From contig JBQKKG010000014.1 of assembly GCA_052116865.1 (NCBI GenBank), positions 13,749 to 77,748 on the forward strand: DNA of 64,000 nt. The letters are read 5' to 3'. A model generated the notes under the pieces. That model did no database searches. It was not told the origin of the DNA and was given only the letters and a program-made list of their open reading frames with translations. This stretch comes from CAUPWF01 sp963515125. Its GTDB lineage: Bacteria; Bacillota; Clostridia; Lachnospirales; Lachnospiraceae. The position numbers and the translations under genes were made by a program. Below, piece by piece: positions 16,565 to 26,800 of the stretch (positions within the stretch are counted from its first letter, which is position 1; each line of letters starts with the position of its first letter).

Positions 16565-17950
16565 TTAATATTCTTTTCGATTCCTTTGTTGTCTGTGCCT
16601 GCGTTGCCTTTCCCTTCTTCTTTTTCGTTTTTTAGCCAGAAGAATCTGCCAATAAATATATCCTCCTGCTGCAAATACCACCACAATAGCAGCTATAATC
16701 AATTTTAATGGCAAAGTGCTCTTTTTCTTTGTCTCTTTCTCCGATGTTTTACTTTCTGCTTTTTTCACATCTTTCGTTGAATACATACTTTCTATATACG
16801 CTTTACTCAAAACAACTTTAGCACTCCCTAATGGCTGCTCTTTATAGGTATAGGTAACCATTCCCTCTCTATCCTTTTTACTTCCAGTCAACTCTATATT
16901 ACATTTTAAATCTGTAAATTTCAAATTATTTGGAATCACAACATATGCATCTTCATCTTCAAATTTCTCAATATCCTTTTTCTTTTCACTCTCAACAATT
17001 GATTCTTTATGAAAGTTACCAAATGCATAATCCATCATATTCCTTGTATCTGGGTATACATTTTTCCCATGAGTCCGCATATTTACAGCAACTAATTGCA
17101 TGTTTCCATCATCTGCAAAAGTTACCAAAGTTGTTAACGCCTGATCTGTGAATCCTGTTTTTCCACCTACACAGTATGGATAATAATTAGTATTTGCTTC
17201 ATAAAGCATTTTATGATTTTGCTGGAAAATGCGTGGCTCACCGCAAAGATTAGTCGGAGCAATGGTATGTTGTAAGGTATTCGTAATCGTTCTAAATTCC
17301 TCATGTTTAAATACCTCCGAAGCTATCAATGCCATGTCTCTCGCACAAGTATAATGATTATCATCATGCAACCCATGAGGATTAACAAAATTTGAATTAT
17401 TACACCCTAATTCTTTGGCACGTTCATTCATTTTTGCAATAAAAGCATCATAGCCACCTTCTACTGTACTTTCTGCAACTGCATGAGATACTTCATTTGC
17501 AGATGCTAAAAGTACTCCATATAACGCATCTTCAAGAGAAATCTGCTCTCCGGGCATCATGCCAATATGTGCATCTCCATATTCCAAGAAATCTATGGAT
17601 TCCTGTGAAAATGTAACTGTATCCGTCAACTTTGCATTTTCCAATGCAATAAGTGCTGTTAGTACCTTTGTAATACTTGCCGGATAGAAATGACAATCTA
17701 CATTCTTTCCATATAGAATTGCTCCAGATTTCATATCCATTACAATACCGCCTTCACCATAAATAGCCGGTCCTTGTGGCCAGTTTTCTAATCCGTTGGT
17801 CTCTATAGGCATAGCATAGGCAGCTGCCGTCGCTTCCTCTTCCGTCTGTGCGGTTGTTGCTACATCAGTTGCTGACACATCTAGTCCTATGCTCGATAAT
17901 GCCATGGTCCCAATTAGTATTCCTGCTATCAATTTACTTCTAAACCTCAT
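16565..17950 (-). CDS. D-alanyl-D-alanine carboxypeptidase (DacA/DacF type)
   Basis: 461 residues. A signal peptide (1-28) is followed by a penicillin-binding-protein 5 type domain with all three active-site motifs: SITK (in YPASITKVLTAL), SAN (in LLASANEVSH) and KTG (in GGKTGFTDQA). A C-terminal membrane helix (LPLKLIIAAIVVVFAAGGYIYW) and a very basic tail follow. It trims the terminal D-Ala of wall pentapeptides. AGGTGG lies 8 bases before ATG 17950. The EAL gene ends 28 bases upstream, so the two may share a transcript. Confidence 0.9.
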   Translation of the reverse strand: MRFRSKLIAGILIGTMALSSIGLDVSATDVATTAQTEEEATAAAYAMPIETNGLENWPQGPAIYGEGGIVMDMKSGAILYGKNVDCHFYPASITKVLTALIALENAKLTDTVTFSQESIDFLEYGDAHIGMMPGEQISLEDALYGVLLASANEVSHAVAESTVEGGYDAFIAKMNERAKELGCNNSNFVNPHGLHDDNHYTCARDMALIASEVFKHEEFRTITNTLQHTIAPTNLCGEPRIFQQNHKMLYEANTNYYPYCVGGKTGFTDQALTTLVTFADDGNMQLVAVNMRTHGKNVYPDTRNMMDYAFGNFHKESIVESEKKKDIEKFEDEDAYVVIPNNLKFTDLKCNIELTGSKKDREGMVTYTYKEQPLGSAKVVLSKAYIESMYSTKDVKKAESKTSEKETKKKSTLPLKLIIAAIVVVFAAGGYIYWQILLAKKRKRRRERQRRHRQQRNRKEY

Positions 17951-17977
17951 GAATCTACCACCTATTATATATTATTT

Positions 17978-20422
17978 TTAACCCCGAATACTCTGCCGAT
18001 CTATGGAAACTCTATATGTTTCATTTTCTCTTTTTAAGCTGTATTTTTCTATATTCGAAGTAATACACTTTGCAATTTCACCTAACGTTAATAGCTCCGC
18101 TTGGCTCCATCTACACCTTGTTTTTACATTTGTAAATATCATTGCACCTGCATACTCAGCACGAAAATACATCGATACTATTACAAGCGTTTTGACATCA
18201 TGTTCTAAAAAGATATTTCTTCCTTCCTCACTTAATTCCTGCATATCATCTGTATGTAATATTAATATCCCATTTTGATCATAACGTTTAAAAAGCTTTT
18301 CCTGATCCGCCTTAGATAGGTTTGGGATGTATTCTTCTGATGGTTGTACATCTTTATTATGCCAGCTATAGATCTTTTTCTGAAATAATTTAGCGTGTTC
18401 ATTATTGACAATACATATTCTATCAAAGCAGAACTGGACCCCTATTTCTGGTAATAATTTATTTACAGTAGATGGAATATCATCTGTCTTTTCAAAGTCA
18501 ATTAATATTCTCATTAACTGTTCACTTAACTTCTCTTTTGTGATTTCTCTAATGACTCCAAACATTTTAATCGGAATTTTATGTTCATCGTAAAGCATGT
18601 GTCTAGATACCTCATACCAATGATAACGTTCGTTATCGGTAATTCCTCTAATTCGCAGTTGCAATTTTCCTTCATATTTGTTCTTATATGCCTGCAATAT
18701 CACCGGAATATCCTCTGAATAAATAAATTTACCGCTTTTTATGAGTCCTTGATAATTTGGTATTTCTAATCTAATTAGTTCTTGGCTTCCTGGTTCTTTT
18801 AACCGATCAAACAAAGTAAATACATCATGAATCATATCATACTCCATCATATATGCATCCATTTGCATGATAGCGGCTCTATACCACTCAATATCATCTG
18901 GCTTATATACTCCAGACATAATATCTTCTATATTAACCAGAGCTTCTATAGTATCTTCATCTGTATCATCTATGACATTTTGACTCATTAGTACTTCTAC
19001 TTCTTTTTTCGGTAATGGCTTTGCATACAAGTAGCCTTGTGCTCTATGACATCCATTACTTTTTAGAAAATCTGCCTGCTGTTGCGTTTCAACGCCTTCA
19101 GCAATCATAGATAGTCCTAGTCGCCTTCCCATCTGAATGATTGATTTTAAGATGCAATCACCTTTCATATTACGATTAATATCAGTAGAAAACTTTACAT
19201 CTAATTTGATCACATCAACTGCCACATCTTTTAGTGTATTCAAACAAGAATATCCACTTCCAAAGTCATCCATCAATATAATAAATCCTTTTTCTTTCAA
19301 ACGATTTACAGACTCAATTAATTGATGCGGATTTTCCATATATGCCGTTTCTGTAATTTCCACCTGTAAGAGATGTACTGGTATCTTATATTGGGCTATC
19401 AAGTTGTATAAATAATCGGCTAAGTTTTCATTATATAATTCCATACGTGAGACATTTACAGAAATTGGAATTACCGGTTTGCCCTCGTCCATCCAAGAAC
19501 GAATATCTTTACACACAGCTTCCCACATGTACCTATCCAACAACGATATAAATCCATTCTTTTCAAATACTGGAATGAATTCACTTGGAGAAATGACCCC
19601 GTGTTTCGGATGAACCCATCTAATTAACGCTTCTGCTCCAATAACCTTATTGGTTACAATATTAAATTTTAATTGATAATATGGAATAAATTGTTGATAC
19701 TCTAATGCTTCACTCATTTCGTTGATAACTTTATGCTCTATAAGAACTTCTTCCCTAAGATAGGAATCATAAATAGCATAGCGCCTTGCATAATTCCCTT
19801 TGATTGTTTTAATTGCCATATTGGCTCTATCGCACATTACAGAAACAGGTGTATCATAATTATGTATGTTATATATTCCATAATTAATAATAAGATTCAT
19901 GTTTAATGGGTATGTTACCATATCATTTATGGATGCCTCGATAAAATGTTGCTCTTCTTTCCTTGGCATATAAATAGCAAAAACGTCCCCGTATAAACGC
20001 CCCCATATCGCATTGGAATGTTTAAAATATACTATCAAATAATTAGCAATAAATTTTAGTAAATCATCTCCCGTAGTTGTCCCATAGAGATCATTAATCA
20101 TCTTAAATCGCTCCACATCCAAACAGATAATATCATACTCTAGAGCTTCTGGATTTTCTTTCAATTGTTCCTGAACTTTCTTATAAAATGTTTCACGGTT
20201 ATATATTCCCGTTAAATCATCCAAACGCTTACTCCTATCATGCAAAATGATAGGGCAGACACCCTCATGATACAACTCCTCTAATGATGTCTTCATTTCA
20301 TTCACGCTATCAATTTTAATCACTTCATAATTATTTTTTAAAAATTCTTCTAAAACACCTTCATTCTTCTTTATATCTTCTATTATAATTACTTTTTTCT
20401 TCACTATTTTCACCCAAGTCAA
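17978..20422 (-). CDS. Degenerate GGDEF - EAL phosphodiesterase with PAS and GAF-like parts
   Basis: 814 residues, cytoplasmic. Order: a short receiver-like start (KKVIIIEDIKKNE), a GGDEF fold in which the signature reads YGDVF (about residue 143, probably no cyclase activity), and an EAL domain with EALIRW (about 263), VEITETA, DDFGSGYSCL and EGVET, all as in active c-di-GMP phosphodiesterases. A PAS-like segment (about 530-640) and a GAF-like C-terminus follow. The start is uncertain: TTG 20422, GTG 20413 or GTG 20404, the last having GGGTG 6 bases ahead. It likely lowers c-di-GMP in response to an unknown cue. Confidence 0.85.
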   Translation of the reverse strand: MTWVKIVKKKVIIIEDIKKNEGVLEEFLKNNYEVIKIDSVNEMKTSLEELYHEGVCPIILHDRSKRLDDLTGIYNRETFYKKVQEQLKENPEALEYDIICLDVERFKMINDLYGTTTGDDLLKFIANYLIVYFKHSNAIWGRLYGDVFAIYMPRKEEQHFIEASINDMVTYPLNMNLIINYGIYNIHNYDTPVSVMCDRANMAIKTIKGNYARRYAIYDSYLREEVLIEHKVINEMSEALEYQQFIPYYQLKFNIVTNKVIGAEALIRWVHPKHGVISPSEFIPVFEKNGFISLLDRYMWEAVCKDIRSWMDEGKPVIPISVNVSRMELYNENLADYLYNLIAQYKIPVHLLQVEITETAYMENPHQLIESVNRLKEKGFIILMDDFGSGYSCLNTLKDVAVDVIKLDVKFSTDINRNMKGDCILKSIIQMGRRLGLSMIAEGVETQQQADFLKSNGCHRAQGYLYAKPLPKKEVEVLMSQNVIDDTDEDTIEALVNIEDIMSGVYKPDDIEWYRAAIMQMDAYMMEYDMIHDVFTLFDRLKEPGSQELIRLEIPNYQGLIKSGKFIYSEDIPVILQAYKNKYEGKLQLRIRGITDNERYHWYEVSRHMLYDEHKIPIKMFGVIREITKEKLSEQLMRILIDFEKTDDIPSTVNKLLPEIGVQFCFDRICIVNNEHAKLFQKKIYSWHNKDVQPSEEYIPNLSKADQEKLFKRYDQNGILILHTDDMQELSEEGRNIFLEHDVKTLVIVSMYFRAEYAGAMIFTNVKTRCRWSQAELLTLGEIAKCITSNIEKYSLKRENETYRVSIDRQSIRG

Positions 20423-20458
20423 TACCTTTTATAAGCTAATATATATATTACCACATAT

Positions 20459-20492
20459 TGGGGACGTAGCAAAGCGTGATTTGCTATGACCC
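20459..20492. repeat. Degenerate GTAGCAAA-core hairpin repeat
   Basis: TTGGGGACGTAGCAAA then, after 6 bases, TTTGCTATGACCC. It is an eroded copy of the perfect element at 35817-35862 and keeps the GGGGAC start of the main family. Confidence 0.6.
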
Positions 20493-20520
20493 TTTTGAAA
20501 ATATCCCTGCTTCATTTTTA

Positions 20521-20672
20521 AAAAAGCTCAGGCCAAAATTGATGATATGATAGTTGTGTTTTACTACGAAGACTATATTTAGGTTTTCTGGACATAAAAA
20601 ATTCCCCTTAAGTAGATTTTGGTTATTTACCGTGTCTACTTAAGGGGAATCATATCATGACCTGAGCTTTTT
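20521..20672. mobile_element. Insertion-sequence remnant or MITE-like element
   Basis: Nested inverted repeats: AAAAAGCTCAGG (20521-20532) with CCTGAGCTTTTT (20661-20672); ATGATATGAT (20542-20551) with ATCATATCAT (20649-20658); ATTCCCCTTAAGTAGA (20601-20616) with its complement (20635-20650). On the minus strand an ATG follows the inner repeat and begins MSRKPKYSLRSK, which recalls the start of IS3-type transposase OrfA, but the frame stops after 25 residues. It may now end the surface-protein transcript. Confidence 0.55.
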
Positions 20673-20680
20673 AAATTCTG

Positions 20681-20860
20681 TTATATGGTCTGAGCATCTA
20701 CTGTTTCATTCGCTAATTGTTCAGCTAGTTGATCTTCGAACTCTTCCTCACGCTTTTTCTGGTTATGTCTATGAACAATAAATATTACTATCATAACTAC
20801 TAAAACGATAAGGGCTGGAATATCCCATGCGCAAAACCCTAGACTTGTGTGTGCAAACAT
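20681..20860 (-). CDS. Small single-pass membrane protein next to the giant surface protein
   Basis: A 59-residue frame too short for common cut-offs. ATG 20860 follows GAGGAGGAATAAAA. The sequence starts MFAHTSLGFCAWDIPAL, has one membrane helix (about 15-29, IVLVVMIVIFIVH), then a basic stop-transfer (RHNQKKR) and an acidic tail. It begins 20 bases after the stop of the 2565-residue protein, so the two must share a message. Both have a Cys next to the membrane. I know no function; a role in anchoring, export or stability of the large protein is a guess from position. Confidence 0.75.
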   Translation of the reverse strand: MFAHTSLGFCAWDIPALIVLVVMIVIFIVHRHNQKKREEEFEDQLAEQLANETVDAQTI

Positions 20861-20880
20861 TTTTATTCCTCCTCTTCTTT

Positions 20881-23800
20881 TTATGCTTTACTATTTGGTT
20901 CTTTGCCAAGTTCAATTTGTTCTCTTAATTCAAAAATTCTTGCTTGGCGTTTCTTCATGCTTCTTGTATAGAATAGCTCTACAATGAGTGCAAGCAACAT
21001 AATTAGGAAGTGAAGAATACAGCATTTGTGTTGATCTAAATCCATATTTGCTAATGGTACTTGTTCATCAGGTACTTCCTTCAACTCGTCTTTTGCAACG
21101 TCTATATTTGCTAATGGCACTTGTTCATCAGGTACTTGAACAATTGTAGCTGTAACAGGTGTTACTGGCGTTACTGTAGCTGGAGTTGCCGGCGTTGGTG
21201 CTACTGGTGTTGGCGTAGCTGGTGTTATTGGTGTTGGTGCTACCGGTGTTGGTGTTACTGGTGTCACATTTGCTGTATAAACCACCGTTACCGTTCTACC
21301 GCCAATTGGCATATTCCCTGCTATGAATGTTTGTGCCGCTGTATACCCAGTTACTATTGGTGAAGAAATACTATACGCATCCTTATAATTAATGGTTGCT
21401 GTATACGGTATTGCTAAGGAATTACCATCTCTATCAACATAATTAATTACAAGTGGATAAGCCTTTGGTGCATAAGTGATGATAACTTTTACATCTTCAT
21501 CCTCTAACTTTCCTTGAACAGACTCCTCACTTGCAGTATATCCAGGAATTTCTGGTGTACTATATTCATAGTTATCACCGAACTCTAATTCATCATTAAC
21601 ATCCGTTACCTCTGTTTCACCTTCTGGTGTTACATAATCAATACTTACTGTGTGTTTATTCTTCGTATAGATTACATTGATAGTTACTCCATCAATCTGC
21701 ATCGTTCCAGATATTACTTTTTGATCTGCAGTATATCCCTTTATGACTGGTGATACTACATTATAAGAATCTGTATAATCCACCATTTCTTTGTGTTGTT
21801 GGGCCATTTCTTTATTGGCCGTGTCTAAATAATTAATGGTTAATTCATAGCTATTTATTAAGAAATCCGCTGTAAATAAAGTATCTTTTGTAAAACTAGC
21901 TGCTTTCATTTCATCCACACTAGCATAACTTTGATTACCATCTGACCATTGATTAAAATGATAACCACTATCTGGCTTTGCTGTTACTGCTGCCACTGGA
22001 TAAACTGCTGCTGTTTCACTAGGATTCCCTGCTGAATCATATCTGGTTACTACTTCTTTTGCTGTTCCTTCCACACTACCATTCACACTTGCTAAATACG
22101 TAAATGTTACTTGATATCGATCAGGTATCTCATCTGGTTGATCTGGATCTTCTGTTCCGATTACATCTTTTGCATAATATACTCTGATTTCATTGGCTCC
22201 AGTTCCAACTGTTAATGGGAGTCCTTCTTCCTTTTCAAGCATATAACCTTCCGGTCTCTTATCTGTGTATGTCTGGATTACATCCTCGAATGTCTGGTTC
22301 TCTACATTCTCAGTCAAATCTGAATCTAGTTGATTATCAAAATAATATTTTACCTGATAACTTAAGTCTGTTCGAATTTCAAATTGAGCGGTGAATTCTT
22401 GATCAGAAGTAAAGCTTGCTGTACGAATTGCTTCTGTATTCTCATAACTTGCTGATCCACCTACCCAGTTTCCAAATCGATATCCATTATTTGCTGTAGA
22501 TGTTACATTTGCTGTTGGATGAACTGCTGCTGTTTCACTTAGCTGACCATCAGCATCAAATCTTGTTACTACTTCTTTTTGAACACCACTTACTTTACCA
22601 TTTGGCCCTGCCACATAAGAAAATGTTACTTGATATCTATCTGGCACTTCATCTGGCTCATCCGGATTCTCTGTTCCAATAACATCCTTCGCATAGTATA
22701 CTCGAATCTCATTTTCTCCAGTTCCTATTGTTAATGGAATCCCTTCTTCTTTTTCAAGCATATAACCAACTGGTTTCTTATCTGTATATGTTTCAATCAC
22801 ATCTTCAAATGTCTGATTTTCTACATGTTCCACCAACCCTGGCTGTTCTTGATTATCAAAGAAATATTTTACTGCATAACTCAAATTAGTTTGTTTTGCA
22901 AAATTTGCTTTAAATTCTGTATCTTTTGTAAAATCTGTATTTCGTATTACGTCTGCACTTTCATAGTGATTCGTTCCACTAGTAAAGTTTACAAAGTCAT
23001 ACCCATTGCTTGCATCTACCGTTACAGCAGCATTTGGACGAACAGTTGCTGTTTCACTTGGTTTTCCTGATGCATCAAATCTTGTTACTACTTCTTTTCC
23101 CGTACCACTGATGCTTCCATTTGCTCCTGCCACATAAGTAAATGTCACTTGATACCTATCTGGCACTCCATCTGGTTCATCCGGATTCTCTGTTCCTATA
23201 ACATCCTTTGCATAGTATACTCGAATCTCATTTTCTCCATCCCCTATTGTTAATGGAAGTCCTTCTTCTTTTTCAAGCATATAACCTTCTGGCTTCTTAT
23301 TATCGTATGCTTCAATCACATCTCCATACTTTTGATTTTCAATCTCATATGTTAAACCTGCTTGCTCTTGATTATCAAAATAGTATTTTACAATATAACT
23401 TAAATCCGTTCTTTGTGTAAAATGAGCTGTGAATTCTCTATTTGTTGTGAAGCCTGCTTGTTGAATCTCTGTTACACTATTGTAACTGTCACTATTACTG
23501 GTCCAGTTTACAAATTTAAATCCACTATTTGGTTCTGCCTTTACAGCTGCCTTTGGATACACTACTGCTGTTTCGCTTGGATTATTTGATGCGTCTAATT
23601 TTGTAACAACTTCTTTTTTTGTTCCTGTGACACTACCATTGGAACTTGATTTATAGGTAAAGGTTACTTGGAATCTATCTGGCACTTGATCCGGTTGATC
23701 TGGATCTTCTGTTCCTATTATATCCTTTGCATAATATACCTTTACAACATTTTGTGCACTATCTGTTCCAATAGTCAATGGAAGGTTTTCTGTCTTTTCT

Positions 23801-26800
23801 AACATATAACCTACTGGCTTTTTATTTTGAACCATAACTGCTGTAATCTTGTCTTGATATGTCTGATTCTCTGTTGTATATGCAAGACCTAATTGTTCTT
23901 GATTATCAAAATAATATTTTACAGTATAGCTTAAATCTGTCCGTTTGGAGAAATTCGCTACAAATTCTGTATCCTTTGCAAAACCTGCTTCTCTAATCTC
24001 ATTTACATTCTGATAACTCTCTGTTCCACTTGTAAAATTTTGAAGCTTATAACCATTATTTGGGGTTGCTGTAACTGCTGCAGTTGGATGAGCCTTTGCT
24101 GTTTCACTTGGCTTTCCTTCTCCGTCCACCTTTGTAACAACTTCCTTTAATGTTCCATCTACACTACCGTTATCGCCAGACTTATAAGTAAAGGTTACTT
24201 GATATCTATCTGGCACTTCATCTGGCTGATCAGGATCTTCCGTTCCTATAACATCTTTTGCATAAAATACTTTGATTACATTTTTCTTTGCATCCGTACC
24301 AACTGTTAATGGGGTACCTTCTTCCTTTTCAAACATATAACCAGCTGGTTTTTTATTTGTATAGGTCGAAACTACTGTATCAAAGGTTTGATTTTCTACT
24401 ACCTCTTCTAATTCCTTTTGTTCTTGGTTATCAAAATAGTACTTTACTGTATAGCTTAAATCTGTTCGTTTAGAGAAATTTGCTGTAAATGTTCTGTCTC
24501 CGTTAAAGCTCGCTGCCTTTATATCTTTTACAGAATTAAAACTTTCTCCCTTGCTTGTAAAGTTTACAAACTGATACCCATTATTTGGTGTTGCTGTAAC
24601 ATTTGCTTTTGGAGAAACCACTGCTGTTTCACTTGGATTCCCTTCTCCATCGAGCCTTGTAATTACTTCTTTTAATGTTCCATCTACCTTACCATGCTCT
24701 CCCGCTTGATAAGTAAATGTCACTTGATATCTATCTGGAACATTGTCTGGTTGATCTGGATTCTCTGTACCTATCACATCTTTTGCATAGTAAATTTTAA
24801 TTTCATTGATACCAGTTCCTACTGTTAATGGAAGTCCATCTTTCTTTTCTAACATGTAGCCTTCTGGTTTCTTATCTGTATAAGTTGTAATACTAGCACC
24901 AAATGTTTGGTTCTTTACTACTTCTCTCAAATCTTGTTGTTCTTGATTATCATAATAATATTTTACGGTATAACTCAAATCTGTTCTCTTTGTAAAGTTT
25001 GCCGTATATGTGGTTCCATCAGCCCATTCCTCATTTGCCTTCTTTGTTGGAACCCAAGTGTCTGATGTAGATACTACTTTATTATCTTTATCAGTCCAAT
25101 TGACGAATTTGTAGCCATCATTTGCAATTGCTTTCGATCCTTGTGCTACACCTTTTTTTGGATTAACTGGTTCACTTACTGGACTAACCTTGCCCATCTT
25201 GTCATCGGATGTTTTATAATATAACGTTACATCAAAGATTGCTTCATTTGCCCATACTGCATATAATTTCACATCTTGATCTTGCATTGTAATCTTAGCA
25301 TTAAATGCCTTGTATGCAGAATTCTTAATTACTTCATTATATACATCCATACTATTGATTATATTTTGGCCACTTGGTACGATATCAGGATCGGTTGACC
25401 ATCCTACAAGAACGTGTTTTCCGCTTCCGTCATGTGTCAACCCAGTTCCATCATACACGGTTGCTTCTTGACCATTTTCGTATTCATTGGAATCTGTTAC
25501 ACCAGTAAATAATTGTGTTTTACTTTCATAATATGATACACGATAAGTTGGATTCTTTGTAAATACTGCTGTATATGCTCTATCACCAGTAGCTCCAACT
25601 GGTACCGTCACTGTTTTTTGCGCTCCCGTTAAACCAGTTCCAGTCCAACCTTCAAATGTATATCCTTTTTTCGTTGGATTCTTAAGTGTAAAATGATCTA
25701 ACACGGTGTAAGTATCTGGATTACCTGTTACAATACCATCGTCAAGTGTATACGTAATCTGATATGGAATGACCTTATATTTCACTTCTATAACAAGGCT
25801 TCCATCTGCCTTTACAACTCCTTGTAAAGCTCTTCCTGATGTAATACATTTGTATCCAGAATATGTCTTTGTAGAAGCAGTCACTGTTCTGCCTACAATT
25901 GCATCTGTTACAGTAACTCTATCATCTTCCACTTCTTTATACTTGGTTCCTGTCTGATTAGATGTTAGATGCTTTACGATATAGGTTGCCTTCGCAATTG
26001 GTTGATACGTAAATACAACCTCAGGAATTACTCCTATAGCAGTGCTTCTAAGCACAGTTTGTTGATATTCACTTACTAATTTATATCCGGCAATTGGTTT
26101 ATAAGATACCGTTGCTATATTCTTAGAAGTCTCTACGGTTTCAAATTCTGTAGGAATAATGGAATTACCCTTATCATCCACATAGCGAACTTTATATTGC
26201 CATGTATTTAATTTGTCATAAATGAATATTACTTCCTGATTATCTCTTTCCAAATATAAGTTCTTACTTGTTACTCTTGGAAGATACCCATTTATGGTAG
26301 GTGCTACAATATTTACATTGGTGTTCACTTCACCTTTTCCGTATGCAAGTTCTGCAATCGGATGGTTATTGCTATCTACACATGCTACGGTATAATCATA
26401 ACTTCCATTTACCTTTACCCATTTTGCAAACAAGATCATATCACTTGTGATTTGTCTTGATTCAATAAATGGCCTTGTCAATTCTTCATTTGTATACCAT
26501 CCTGCAAATTCATAATCTGTCTTTTCCGGCATACTAGGCATATGCTCTTGAATGGTATTGTATTTATATACGGTAATGGCTTCTGGCGTTCCTGTTGTTG
26601 CTCCATTCGTATCAAATGAAACTTGATATTGAGGTGCTACCCATTTTGCATAAATCTGTAAGTTGTGAGATGGCATTTTATCAGACCAATTAACCTCTGT
26701 TCCATCCTCACATGCCGGTGAGGTATACCAACCACCAAAAGTATAATCAGAATCTACTCCTGCAGGTCTTCCCACTTTGGAATCACTTGGCTTATATCCA

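Noticed and set aside
22500..23420. Several plus-strand open frames opposite the surface-protein repeats
   Set aside because: They are mirror frames of the coding repeats, Leu/His-rich, without ribosome sites.
21856..24987. CRISPR-like periodicity in the surface-protein region
   Set aside because: The periodic unit is about 520 bases, in frame and coding, with no short direct repeats and spacers and no cas genes.
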